A stretch of DNA of 64,000 bases from Actinoplanes oblitus (GTDB lineage Bacteria; Actinomycetota; Actinomycetes; Mycobacteriales; Micromonosporaceae), in contig NZ_CP126980.1 in the NCBI RefSeq assembly GCF_030252345.1, positions 7,889,501 through 7,953,500 of the forward strand. The letters run 5' to 3'. The stretch's first letter is position 1. The number at the start of each line of letters is the position of its first letter. The notes below the pieces were generated by a model. The model did not search any database and was not told where the DNA came from. It saw nothing but the letters and a program-made list of their open reading frames with translations. This document shows positions 41,496-50,215 of the stretch, one piece after another. Both the position numbers and the translations under genes were made by a program.

Positions 41496-43783
41496 GGTGG
41501 CTCCATAAGGTCGTGGACGGCGGGCGGCGGGTGCCGTACGACCAGCCGGACGACCCGGCGCGGGGCGGCCCCCGGGTTGCCGGGCGACACCGCGACCGGC
41601 CCGGCCGGCAGGACGGCGACCACCGCGACGCCGGCCGGCAGCGAGGTGCTCCCGGCGTCCCGGCGGGTCCGCCCGGACCACCGGCGGAGCACGGTCCGCC
41701 CGCCGATCAGGACCACCCCGACGAGCGCTACGGCACCGCTCTTCCAGACCATTCGCCAGAGCTTCTGCCACCAGGATTCGTGCTCCTCCTCGGCGGCCAG
41801 CACACCGATGCCGGTCCGGCCGTCCGCCGTGCCGGGGCCGGCCTGCCCGGCATAGGTCACCTGCCAGAGCAGGGTCGCGATGCCGCGCGGCGCCCCCTCG
41901 GGCACCACGACGTCGGTGACCCAGCCCCGCGGGGTCCTGGTGCACGCGGCCAGCACCCCGCCGGGCGCGATGCCGGCGTTGCAGCCGGTTATCGCGGGCC
42001 CGCCGGCGTAGGACCGGTGCGTGACACGGACGTGCTGGCCGGGCCGGACCGAGGCCGGCTCCACCGCCGCACCGAACTGCGGATCGGCCCGCTCGCGGTC
42101 CAGCACCCGGTACGCGATGGTGCCCTGCCCGGCCCCCGCCCCGGAAGTCACGTCCCAGAGCAGCGGCAGGTCGCCGGGCTCGGCGCTCCTCGGCACCCGC
42201 AGCATCGCTGTCCACCGGCCGCCGACGCCGTCGCATCGCGCGATCCTCCCCCCGTCGAAGGCGGCCCGGCAGCCGGTGACGGTCGTCCCGGGAGTGACGG
42301 CGGTGATCGTGACGCGCACCGCCTGGCCGGGCTTGGCGACCTCCGGTTCGGTGCGGGCCACGAACTCCGGCCGCGGCGCCCCACCCTTCCCGGCCGGCGA
42401 CGGGTCCCGGACGGGCAGGCTGGGCAGGATGGGCGGTGTGGTGGCCGGGGCCACGGTGGGCGACTTCGTCGTTCCCGTCTTGCGCAGGACCTCGAACGGC
42501 AGGTCACCGTCGTCGACGAGGGGTTCGCCGGCCTCGTTCACCGAGGCGACACCCCAGCGCAGCAGGGTGGCGCCGGCCGGTGTCCCGTCCGGCACCACGG
42601 TGTGGACGAGCCAGCGTTCGTCGGTGGCCTGGCAGGTGTCACCGGGCTGGTTCGGGAAGAACCCCAGGCATCTGACGATGGTGACGCCCGGAACCGCCGG
42701 GCCGATCGTCAGTGTCACCTCGTCACCCGGGTAGCCGCTGCCGGGCTGGGCGGTCACCGTGAAGTGCACCGGTACCGCCACCACCTCGACGTCGAGCGTG
42801 CCCGCGGCGGAGCCCGGCTTCTCGTTGGGCCGGGTGCTCCGGTAGGTGAGGGTCCACGGGATCCGCAGGATGCCGCCGACCCGCGCGGTGGCCGGGACGA
42901 TGAGCACCGCGGTGTGCCCGGCGCCGCACCCGGCCGCGCCGCGATAGGTGAGGGCGCAGGTGTCGACGGTGACGCCGGTGGTGCCGCTGCGGAAGGTGAC
43001 GACCAGCGGCAGGCCGGGTTGCGCCGTCGAGGGCGTCACGTCGAACCTCGGTGGCGCCACCGCCACCCAGACCCGCAGGTGCCCGTCGCCCTTGTCGAAG
43101 TCCTCACCGTCGCGTCGCAGGGTGAAGGTCCACGTCAGAGTCAGCTGCCGGCCCCGCGGGGCGTCCTGCGGCACCACGATCCGGACGGTCCTGGTGGTGG
43201 CGGCCTCCGGGGCGCACTCCCCGGTCACCCCGGCGAAGGTGGCATGGCAGTCGGTGAGGCCCACGGCGGCGTCGTTGACCGCGAGGGTGACGTCGAGGGG
43301 CCGGCCCGGCTCGGCGATCCCGGGATCGGTGGTCCCGTCGACCCGCAGGACGGTGAACGGCACGATGCCGGACTCCGGGGCCGGGGGCTCCACCCGGAGG
43401 ACGGCGGGAGGCTTCACCGTGGCGATGCCACCGCGGGTGAAGGTCATCTCCCAGTGCAGTTCACCGCTCTCCGGCACGTCGACCGACACCGAGGCGGACC
43501 GGCCGTCGATGGCGACGCATTCCACCGCGTCCTGCCCGTCGAAGCGCACCGCGCAGGTCGATATCACCCACTCCTCTTTCGTCTCGCGGACGGTCAGGTC
43601 GACCCGGGTCCGGCGGCCGGGTAGCGCCTGCGCCGGTGTCGCTCGCGCACCGGCAAACGGTGCGGCCGCCGCGGCCGGGACGTCGAGGGAGGACGCCGGC
43701 CGGGTGAACGGGGCCGGCGCGAATCCGAGAAGAACCACGACGCAGGTCAACCAGCGCGTGGCGAAACCCTCCACCCTCGCCAC
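41492..43783 (-). CDS. Secreted, membrane-anchored protein with Cys-paired Ig-like repeats
   Basis: A 763-residue surface protein. An N-terminal signal peptide (WLTCVVVLLGFAPAPFT) is followed by at least six repeats of about 90-110 residues. Each has a strand pattern ending in a two-Cys motif such as VISTCAVRF...VECVA, LTDCHATF...GECA, VDTCALTY...AGCG, IVRCLGFF...DTCQ, VTGCRAAF...ARCD and ITGCNAGI...AACTR. A Pro/Thr linker lies near residue 450. One membrane helix (~690-712, GAVALVGVVLIGGRTVLRR) anchors it, with a cytoplasmic tail of about 50 residues. It resembles surface adhesins in design, but no known family was recognised. Confidence 0.75.
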   Translation of the reverse strand: MARVEGFATRWLTCVVVLLGFAPAPFTRPASSLDVPAAAAAPFAGARATPAQALPGRRTRVDLTVRETKEEWVISTCAVRFDGQDAVECVAIDGRSASVSVDVPESGELHWEMTFTRGGIATVKPPAVLRVEPPAPESGIVPFTVLRVDGTTDPGIAEPGRPLDVTLAVNDAAVGLTDCHATFAGVTGECAPEAATTRTVRIVVPQDAPRGRQLTLTWTFTLRRDGEDFDKGDGHLRVWVAVAPPRFDVTPSTAQPGLPLVVTFRSGTTGVTVDTCALTYRGAAGCGAGHTAVLIVPATARVGGILRIPWTLTYRSTRPNEKPGSAAGTLDVEVVAVPVHFTVTAQPGSGYPGDEVTLTIGPAVPGVTIVRCLGFFPNQPGDTCQATDERWLVHTVVPDGTPAGATLLRWGVASVNEAGEPLVDDGDLPFEVLRKTGTTKSPTVAPATTPPILPSLPVRDPSPAGKGGAPRPEFVARTEPEVAKPGQAVRVTITAVTPGTTVTGCRAAFDGGRIARCDGVGGRWTAMLRVPRSAEPGDLPLLWDVTSGAGAGQGTIAYRVLDRERADPQFGAAVEPASVRPGQHVRVTHRSYAGGPAITGCNAGIAPGGVLAACTRTPRGWVTDVVVPEGAPRGIATLLWQVTYAGQAGPGTADGRTGIGVLAAEEEHESWWQKLWRMVWKSGAVALVGVVLIGGRTVLRRWSGRTRRDAGSTSLPAGVAVVAVLPAGPVAVSPGNPGAAPRRVVRLVVRHPPPAVHDLMEPP

Positions 43784-44301
43784 AGTGAACCCGTCGGCCG
43801 TGCCCGTCAGTCATGTCATGGACACCGGAGAGTGAGCGACGGCTCCACCGGACGGCCACGCCGGTTGAGCATGGCCGTCGGCGAAGGGCAGGCCGGCCGG
43901 TGCATCACGGACCAAACGGTGGATAGCAGAATTCATCGCCACCGACTTAGCTGTTCTCAGCAGCCGATCTTGGCTGCCGGGAAGCAATGATCTGCCGGGC
44001 ATCTGGTCGCCCTCGGTCCGGCAGGGAGCTAGAGGCGAAACCGGCCCCGAAGGATTCTCGACCACTGGTCGAGATGCCCATCGAGGAGTACGGACATGAA
44101 GGTCATCTTCCGCACGGCGCGTCGTTCTCGCAGAGAACTCGACGGGTAACGACCCGCAGCCGTCCCTTCCTTTTCGCCTCGCGACCGCGGACTCCGCTGC
44201 CCACGCGAGCGCTGCGTCACTGCGAGTTCGCGCCTTCGTCGCGCGCGGCCGCGGTTCTCCGATCTACCGCCTGCCGCGGTAAGACCAGAAAGCACATTCA
44301 C
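43784..44301. other. Gene-free leader region of the polysaccharide operon
   Basis: About 520 bp divergent between the Ig-like repeat gene and the polysaccharide operon. It contains two consecutive hairpins, CGGTGG/CCACCG (43917-43922 with 43939-43944) and GCAGCC/GGCTGC (43960-43977), which look like part of a structured leader RNA. A 17-codon frame starts at 44096 after GAGGAG. No larger protein is convincing. Confidence 0.5.
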
Positions 44302-44442
44302 ATGCTCGGACAGCATCTCGGCATGCCCGGGGAAACCGGCATCGGGAAGATTGTCATCGCCTGCTTCCTGCTCCTTTTCCTGGCCGTTTTCACCTACCGG
44401 TTCGTCGCCCGCGGTTTCGGGCTGGGTCCGGAGGACACCTGA
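44302..44442 (+). CDS. Small membrane protein before polysaccharide synthase
   Basis: A 46-residue protein with one hydrophobic helix (IVIACFLLLFLAVFTYRFVARGF). Its stop lies one base before the synthase ATG (TGAGATG), so translation is probably coupled. Small membrane helices of this kind often accompany polysaccharide synthases. The frame is open further upstream, but the longer version is compositionally unlike a protein. The exact start (first or second ATG) is uncertain. Confidence 0.6.
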   Translation: MLGQHLGMPGETGIGKIVIACFLLLFLAVFTYRFVARGFGLGPEDT

Positions 44443-44443
44443 G

Positions 44444-45796
44444 ATGAGCCTGCTCACCTCCGGTCCGGACCAGGACACCCTCGTCGAGGCGGCGCCGCGC
44501 CGCGCCGACCGCCACCACGCCGCGCGCCCGGCACGGCCGGCGTCGCTGGCCACCCGCCAGTGGCTGGTTTCGATCTTCGTGGTCGTCGTGCTCGCCGCCG
44601 TGACAGTGCTGGTCCTCGAACAGACCAGCGATCTCGCGATGATCGGCTACTGGTGCCTCGGCGCGTTCATCGTCGCGGCCTGTGTCGTGGCGTTCAGCAA
44701 GGGTCGCCGCTACCTGCACCTCCCGCCGGCGCCGGGTCGCGTGCTGTGCATCGTCCCCGCCTACAACGAGGATCCCGAGGGCCTGCGCAAGACGGTGCTC
44801 GCGCTGCTGCGGCAGACCGTCCCGGTGCGGATCGTCGTCATCGACGACGGCTCCCAGGTGCCGGTGGTGCCGAGTGTCGACGATCCGCGGGTCGAGTGGC
44901 GCCGGCAGGAGAACACCGGCAAGCGGGGAGCGCAGGTCAGCGTGCTGCGCAGCTTCAACCGGGACGACTTCACGTTCGTGCTGACTGTGGACTCCGACTC
45001 CGAGCCGCACCCGGACGCGTGTGAGCAGCTGCTGCGCGCGATGTCGGATCCGCGCGTCCAGGCCGCGACCGGCATGATCTACATCCGGAACCACACGTCC
45101 TCCTGGGTGAGCATGGCCGCCGACATGGACATCGGCACGTCCTGCGTGATGATGCGCGCCTCGCGGTCCATGCTCGGCGCCCTGGAGACCACCTCGGGCG
45201 CGCTGGCGCTGTACCGCAGCGAGCTGCTCTACGACCACCTGGACGCCTACGCGGTGGAGTGCGGCACCGGCGACGACAGGTGGCTGGCCCTGCGCGGGTT
45301 GCGCCGGGGACAGGTCGTCGCGGTGGCCGAGGCCCTCGTCGAGACCGACATGCCGGACACCCTGCGCGGCACGTACAAGCAGCGGCTGCGGTGGGCGCGG
45401 TCCTGGTGGTGGATGCTGCCGTACGTCTTCAAGTACCTCGACGGCCGCCAGCTGCTCAGCCCGCTGTACGGCATCCTCCAGCTGCTGATCACCCCGCTGA
45501 TGACGCTGTACATCGTGCTGGCCACGGTGACCAGCTTCGGCACCCGGTACGCGAGCCACCCAGTCACCCTGCTGGCCTACGTCTGCGCGTACGTCGTGGT
45601 CCGCTACTCCCTGGCGGCGCTGTACCTGATGGGCCGGCCCGGACTGTCCCGCAAGGAGCGGACCCGCCTCTTCTTCCTCGGCACACCGGCGGCCATCCTG
45701 CTGAACGTGATCCTGCTGCTTCCCACCCGCTACCTGGCGCTCGGCAAGCTGTTCGACAACCGCTGGCAGACCCGGGAACTTCCGCCGGCACGGTAG
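44444..45796 (+). CDS. Processive glycosyltransferase 2, hyaluronan/chitin-synthase-like
   Basis: A 450-residue inner-membrane polymerase that both builds and exports a polysaccharide. Two N-terminal membrane helices (~42-58 and 66-84) precede the GT2 domain: VPAYNED (104-110), IDDGS (133-137), the metal-binding DSD (183-185), GTGDDR (274-279) and the QxxRW site QRLRW (313-317) that marks processive enzymes. Three or four C-terminal helices follow. It resembles HasA and NodC, so the polymer is likely a beta-linked amino sugar or uronic-acid polymer. The next two genes modify and feed it. Confidence 0.88.
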   Translation: MSLLTSGPDQDTLVEAAPRRADRHHAARPARPASLATRQWLVSIFVVVVLAAVTVLVLEQTSDLAMIGYWCLGAFIVAACVVAFSKGRRYLHLPPAPGRVLCIVPAYNEDPEGLRKTVLALLRQTVPVRIVVIDDGSQVPVVPSVDDPRVEWRRQENTGKRGAQVSVLRSFNRDDFTFVLTVDSDSEPHPDACEQLLRAMSDPRVQAATGMIYIRNHTSSWVSMAADMDIGTSCVMMRASRSMLGALETTSGALALYRSELLYDHLDAYAVECGTGDDRWLALRGLRRGQVVAVAEALVETDMPDTLRGTYKQRLRWARSWWWMLPYVFKYLDGRQLLSPLYGILQLLITPLMTLYIVLATVTSFGTRYASHPVTLLAYVCAYVVVRYSLAALYLMGRPGLSRKERTRLFFLGTPAAILLNVILLLPTRYLALGKLFDNRWQTRELPPAR

Positions 45797-45836
45797 CGCG
45801 TTCCCCGTCACGCCGACCCCGAAAGGAACCGCTACC

Positions 45837-47180
45837 TTGCACTCCCGAAAAAGCCGACGCCTCGGCGGACTGGCGGCCGCGTCGCTCCTCTTCGCCGGGC
45901 TCGGCATCGCCCCGGCCGCGGCCCGGGCCGACGACTTCCGCCCGATCGCCAACGACTGTTCCGCGGGCTATGTCACCTTCACCTTCGACGACGGCCCGGA
46001 CACCAACACCCCGGCGGTCCTGAACACCTTGACCGGGCTGAATCTCAAGGGCGTCTTCTTCGTCCTCGGGTCCAAGCTCACCAGCGACCCGGCCAACGCG
46101 GCCATCGTGGCCGGCGCGGTGGCCGGCGGGTTCTCGATCCAGAGCCACGCGTTCGACCACTCGTCGTGGACCGGGGCGTCCACCGGATCGGATCCGCTGA
46201 CCGAGGCCCAGATCATCAACGAGCTGGACGCCGCGTCGGCGGCCATCGTCGCGGCCGGCGCACCCAAGCCGACCCTGTACCGGCCGCCGTACGGCGACAT
46301 CAACGCCTGGGCCGACAACATCGCCGAACACCGCGGTTACCGCATCGTCATGCCGTGGGGCACACCGGGCGGCAACATCGTCGACTCGCGGGACTGGACC
46401 GGGATCTCCGCGACGCAGATCGCCGCGAACGTCACCAACGGCTACACCGCCAACGGCAACTCCTACCCGGGGATCAGGAACGAGTCGATAGTCGTCATGC
46501 ACGACGGCGAGTACGACACGACCCGGAACGCCATCGCCGCGCTGCAGCCGATCGTCGACTACATGAACGAGCACCACCTGTGCTCGACGTCGACGATCCG
46601 CGACGACGCGACAGGCGGTGTGGTGCCGCCGCAGGCCTCTCCCCCGCCGGCCACCGGCAACCTGGTCAAGAACGCCTCGCTCGAACAACTGCGGAGCACC
46701 TCGGCGACCTCCGAGCCGGCCTGCTTCCAGCAGTCCGGGGCGGACCTGGCGAACAACGTGGCGACCTGGTCGACCACCGCCGACGCGCACACCGGAGTCG
46801 TCGCCGAACGGGTCGACGTGACCGGTTGGACGGCCGGTGACCGCAAGCTCGTCCCCAGCCAGCGCGCCTCCGAGGCGGCCACCTGCGTCGCACCGGCCAC
46901 GCCGGGCATCCGGTACTCGGCATGGGTCTGGTACAAGGGCGCCTGGGCGTTCACCGGCACGACCCCGACCAAGGTCAGCATCGCCACCTACTACCGCAAC
47001 GCCGCGGGCACCTGGACCTACTGGGCCTCCAGCCCGACGTACGCGCCGAGTTCGGTGTGGAACCTCGCCAACTACGTCACGCCGCCACTGCCCGCCGGCG
47101 CCACCGCCATCAGCTTCGGCCTGGCGATCAACGGCAAGGGCACCCTGATCACCGACGACTACACGCTCCTCGCGAAGTAG
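45837..47180 (+). CDS. Secreted polysaccharide deacetylase with carbohydrate-binding domain
   Basis: A 447-residue secreted enzyme. Signal peptide to about residue 31, then a NodB domain: TFDDGPD with Asp51-Asp52, HAFDH with His104 and His108 for the metal, and RPPYGD near 150. It should remove N-acetyl groups from the polymer made by the upstream synthase. After residue ~275 comes a beta-rich domain (NLVKNASLEQ, WTYWASSPTYAPSSVW, GKGTLITDDYTLL) that looks like a carbohydrate-binding module. The start is TTG 45837 with AAAGGAA upstream, the only start that gives an intact signal peptide. Confidence 0.87.
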   Translation: MHSRKSRRLGGLAAASLLFAGLGIAPAAARADDFRPIANDCSAGYVTFTFDDGPDTNTPAVLNTLTGLNLKGVFFVLGSKLTSDPANAAIVAGAVAGGFSIQSHAFDHSSWTGASTGSDPLTEAQIINELDAASAAIVAAGAPKPTLYRPPYGDINAWADNIAEHRGYRIVMPWGTPGGNIVDSRDWTGISATQIAANVTNGYTANGNSYPGIRNESIVVMHDGEYDTTRNAIAALQPIVDYMNEHHLCSTSTIRDDATGGVVPPQASPPPATGNLVKNASLEQLRSTSATSEPACFQQSGADLANNVATWSTTADAHTGVVAERVDVTGWTAGDRKLVPSQRASEAATCVAPATPGIRYSAWVWYKGAWAFTGTTPTKVSIATYYRNAAGTWTYWASSPTYAPSSVWNLANYVTPPLPAGATAISFGLAINGKGTLITDDYTLLAK

Positions 47181-47221
47181 CGACGTCCCCCCACCGTTCC
47201 AGAACCAGAAAAGGAACAACC

Positions 47222-48481
47222 ATGTCCTTGGACCTTGTCGTCGTCGGTCTCGGATACGTCGGACTCCCGCTGGCCCAGGAAGCCTGCCGGGTGTCCCTGG
47301 CAGTGGCCGGGCTCGACCTGTCGGCTCGCGTCGTGGACGGTCTCAACGACGGGCGCTCCCACGTGGGTGACCTGTCCGACGAGGACGTCAGCCGGATGCT
47401 GGGCGCCGGTTTCCGCGCCACCACCGACCCCGCCGTCATCGCCGAGGCGCACACGGTGGTGATCTGCGTGCCGACGCCGCTGAGCGCGGACGGCGGCCCG
47501 GACCTGAGCGCCGTCCGCTCGGCCGTCGCCACCGTCGCCGCCCACCTGCGCCCGGGGATGCTGGTGATCCTCGAGTCCACCACCTACCCGGGGACGACCG
47601 AGGAGGAGGTGCTGCCCCTCCTGCAGGCCGGCGGGCTCCGGGTCGGTGAGGACTTCTACCTGGCCTTCAGCCCGGAGCGCGTCGACCCCGGCAACACCGA
47701 GTTCGGCATCCGCAACACCCCCAAGGTGGTCGGTGGTGTGGACGAGGCGTCGACCACCGTCGCCGCGGCCTTCTACGGCAAGTTCGTGGACTCGGTGGTG
47801 ACGGCCCGCGGTTCCCGGGAGGCCGAGATGGCCAAGCTGCTGGAGAACACGTACCGGCACATCAACATCGCGCTGGTCAACGAGATGGCCCAGTTCTGCC
47901 GGGAGCTCGACATCGACCTCTGGGACGTCATCCGGTGCGCGTCCACGAAGCCGTTCGGTTTCCAGGCGTTCTACCCCGGCCCCGGTGTCGGCGGGCACTG
48001 CATCCCGATCGACCCGAACTACCTGTCCTACCAGGTCCGGGCGAAGCTGGGCTATCCGTTCCGGTTCGTGGAGCTGGCCCAGGAGATCAACAACAGCATG
48101 CCGGCGTACGTCGTCCAGCGCGTTCAGGAGCTGCTGAACGAGGACTCCAAGCCGCTGCGCGGCGCCGAGGTGCTGTTGCTCGGCGTCACCTACAAGGCGG
48201 ACATCGCCGACCAGCGTCAGTCGCCGGCCGAGCCGCTCGCCCGGCAGCTGCTGAGCCGCGGCGCGCGGGTGTCGTACCACGACCCGTACGTGCCGGTCTG
48301 GCAGCCGGGCGACGAGGTGCTCACCCGGGTGGCCGACCTGGACGCGGCGCTGGCCGGCGCCGACCTGGTCGTGCTCCTGCAGACGCACGGCAGCTACACG
48401 CCGGCGGACATCGCCGACAAGTCGCGGCGGATCCTGGACACTCGCGGCACCCTCGCCGGGGCCGGGGTGGAACGGCTCTAG
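47222..48481 (+). CDS. Nucleotide sugar dehydrogenase (WbpA/Ugd-like)
   Basis: A 419-residue cytoplasmic NAD-dependent enzyme that oxidises UDP-glucose or UDP-N-acetylhexosamine at C6. The NAD fold is GLGYVGLP at the N-terminus, and the catalytic Cys260 sits in GPGVGGHCIPIDP. The central motif KLLENTYRHINIALVNE and the C-terminal LGVTYKADIADQRQSPA are typical. The PGPG.GGHCIPIDP version with ELAQEINNSMP is nearer to the UDP-GlcNAc dehydrogenases than to UDP-glucose ones. It would supply a uronic acid precursor for the synthase. AAAAGGAAC upstream; operon ends at a strong terminator. Confidence 0.9.
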   Translation: MSLDLVVVGLGYVGLPLAQEACRVSLAVAGLDLSARVVDGLNDGRSHVGDLSDEDVSRMLGAGFRATTDPAVIAEAHTVVICVPTPLSADGGPDLSAVRSAVATVAAHLRPGMLVILESTTYPGTTEEEVLPLLQAGGLRVGEDFYLAFSPERVDPGNTEFGIRNTPKVVGGVDEASTTVAAAFYGKFVDSVVTARGSREAEMAKLLENTYRHINIALVNEMAQFCRELDIDLWDVIRCASTKPFGFQAFYPGPGVGGHCIPIDPNYLSYQVRAKLGYPFRFVELAQEINNSMPAYVVQRVQELLNEDSKPLRGAEVLLLGVTYKADIADQRQSPAEPLARQLLSRGARVSYHDPYVPVWQPGDEVLTRVADLDAALAGADLVVLLQTHGSYTPADIADKSRRILDTRGTLAGAGVERL

Positions 48482-48493
48482 CGATACCCGCAC

Positions 48494-48532
48494 GCCGGGG
48501 ACCTGGATCGACTGCCGATCCAGGTCCCCGGC
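48494..48532. terminator. Strong bidirectional terminator
   Basis: A perfect 17-bp stem (GCCGGGGACCTGGATCG and complement) with a 5-nt loop ACTGC. It lies 12 bp after the dehydrogenase stop and 3 bp after the stop of the convergent gene, so it can end both transcripts. Confidence 0.85.
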
Positions 48533-48535
48533 TTG

Positions 48536-49117
48536 TCACATCTGCGGCGCCTGGTACGGGGCCGGCAGCTGGCCGTGCCCGCCCTGCTGGCTCGCCTGCC
48601 ACGCGGCGTACTGCTGCGCGGCCTGCGCGTAGGCGGCCTGCGCGGCCGCCACGAACTGCGGATGCGCCTTCGGGAAGTCGACGGTGGAGCCGTCCCGGGA
48701 CGTGAAGCCCCACGGCAGCACCCGGTAGGTGCCGCGGCTCTGCAGGATCAGGCCGATGAAGGCGAGCACGAGCGCCACCAGGATCAGCACCGGGCCCGCG
48801 TCCCCGAACGAACCCCCGACGGCGATGCTGAGCGGGAACAGGAGCATCAGGCCGATCCCGATGATCAGCCGATTCTTGTGCAGCTTGGCGCACTCCGGGC
48901 AGAACGGCCAGGCCTCCGCCCGCACCTCCTTGCGGATCACCAGCGTCACGATCAGGAACGGCAGCGCCCCGAAGGCGATCAGGAAGTACGACCAGACAGG
49001 CGGCTTGGACCAGAACTTGACCGGCTTGCGCAGCGCGGCGGGCTGGCCGTGCCGCGAGCAGACGTCGGGTATGCCGGTGCCGTTCTGCACCAGGCTGGAC
49101 GGAATTGCGATGCTCAT
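48536..49117 (-). CDS. Membrane protein with Cys pairs
   Basis: A 193-residue protein. Two cysteine-bearing N-terminal motifs (VCSRHGQP at ~20 and FCPECAKLH at ~66) suggest a small zinc site. Two or three hydrophobic segments follow (FLIAFGALPFLIVTLVI, LIIGIGLMLLFPLSIAVGG, PVLILVALVLAFIGLIL), and the C-terminus is Gln/Ala/Pro-rich (AAQAAYAQAAQQYAAWQASQQ). The start at 49117 has AGAGG upstream. A longer frame upstream is compositionally wrong. Function unknown. Confidence 0.7.
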   Translation of the reverse strand: MSIAIPSSLVQNGTGIPDVCSRHGQPAALRKPVKFWSKPPVWSYFLIAFGALPFLIVTLVIRKEVRAEAWPFCPECAKLHKNRLIIGIGLMLLFPLSIAVGGSFGDAGPVLILVALVLAFIGLILQSRGTYRVLPWGFTSRDGSTVDFPKAHPQFVAAAQAAYAQAAQQYAAWQASQQGGHGQLPAPYQAPQM

Positions 49118-49215
49118 GAACGCCTCTGCATAGTGAAATCGTGTCGGGCGCGAGATGCTATCGCGCCGCCCCGACCGGCAGGGGGCCAGCTCACCGCTTC
49201 CCGGCCGCGCGCCGG

Positions 49216-50109
49216 TCAGCCGAGGACCAGGTCGGCGACCTCGTCGGCGCAGCCCCACGACATGGTCATGCCGGCGCCGCCGTGTCCGTAGGCGTGCACG
49301 ATCCGCCCGTCCGGACCGTCGACCGCCTCGACCCGCGGCCCGCCGCGGCGGGCGGGACGCAGCCCGACCCGATCCCCGAGCACCCGCGCGCCGCGTAGTT
49401 CCGGTACCAGGGCGGTGCACCGGTCGATGATCGCCGCGCGTTGCCGCGGGTCGGGCTCCAGGTCGGTGCGATCCGGTTCGAAGGTGCCGCCGAGGACCGT
49501 GTCACGGCGACGCGGGTGGACGTACGTGATGCCCGCGGGGTTGTCCTCGTCGCGTATCGACTCGTCGAGTCCGGGATTGGTCACCAGGACGAGTTGGCCG
49601 CGTACCGGGTAGAGGTCGGGATCCGGCGCGGCCAGGCCGGTCGCGTTGACCACCGCCGCCGACCGGTCGAGGAGCTCCGCCGGGTCCTCGACGCGGCGCC
49701 GGACGAAGCGGCCACCGGACGCGACGATCCGGTCGTGCAACCACGGCAGGTACCTGTCCATCTCGGTCAGTGGTGCGGTGAAGCGCAGATCGTGCGCCGT
49801 GGTGGTCGTGCCCGGCGGCGCCCACCAGGGCGGATCCGCGCGGACCAGCATCCGCGTACGTCGCAGCAGTACGCCCGGAACGCCCGCCTCGGCCTGACCC
49901 AGGAATTCGGCGTAGCTTCGCTCCACCCACCGCCGCACCCGCGGCTCCGGATCGGTGTGGGTCGGGTACCAGACCGCCGCGGCGACCGCCGACACCGTCT
50001 CCAGCGTGCCGGCGGCGCACACGACTGTCACCCGTGCCCCGCGTTGCTGCAGCCGGATCGCCGCTGTCATGCCGATGATCCCGCCGCCCAGAACCGTCAC
50101 GTCTGTCAT
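49216..50109 (-). CDS. DAO-family FAD oxidase (D-amino acid oxidase-like)
   Basis: A 297-residue flavoprotein. It opens with the FAD motif VTVLGGGIIGMTAAIRLQQRG, has VRGQLVLVTNPG (~200) and GLRPARRGGPR (~255), and ends HAYGHGGAGMTMSWGCADEV, the conserved C-terminus of D-amino acid oxidases. It oxidises an amine or D-amino acid to the imine, giving H2O2. A LysR regulator is divergent and probably controls it. The start is ATG 50109; a longer frame lacks a start site. This gene is distinct from the DAO at 60475. Confidence 0.87.
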   Translation of the reverse strand: MTDVTVLGGGIIGMTAAIRLQQRGARVTVVCAAGTLETVSAVAAAVWYPTHTDPEPRVRRWVERSYAEFLGQAEAGVPGVLLRRTRMLVRADPPWWAPPGTTTTAHDLRFTAPLTEMDRYLPWLHDRIVASGGRFVRRRVEDPAELLDRSAAVVNATGLAAPDPDLYPVRGQLVLVTNPGLDESIRDEDNPAGITYVHPRRRDTVLGGTFEPDRTDLEPDPRQRAAIIDRCTALVPELRGARVLGDRVGLRPARRGGPRVEAVDGPDGRIVHAYGHGGAGMTMSWGCADEVADLVLG

Positions 50110-50215
50110 TGACGCATCGTGTGCGGGGCGCGCGCCGGCAGGCCAATAACCGGTGCCGCATTGCCCATAAGAAACGGCTATCACGGCGATTCACCTGCGC
50201 GGATAAGGTCGGCGC

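Noticed and set aside
43917..43977. c-di-GMP (GEMM) riboswitch
   Set aside because: The order of hairpins is suggestive, but the conserved CAAAG and tetraloop-receptor elements are not recognisable by eye. Left as an unassigned structured region.
43987..44301. N-terminal extension of the small membrane protein, or a separate protein
   Set aside because: The frame is Arg/Ser/Pro-rich with no start site support and looks non-coding up to ATG 44302.
46922..48481. Longer start of the nucleotide-sugar dehydrogenase
   Set aside because: The frame is open upstream into the deacetylase gene, but ATG 47222 has a ribosome site and gives the NAD-binding motif at residue 8, as in the family.
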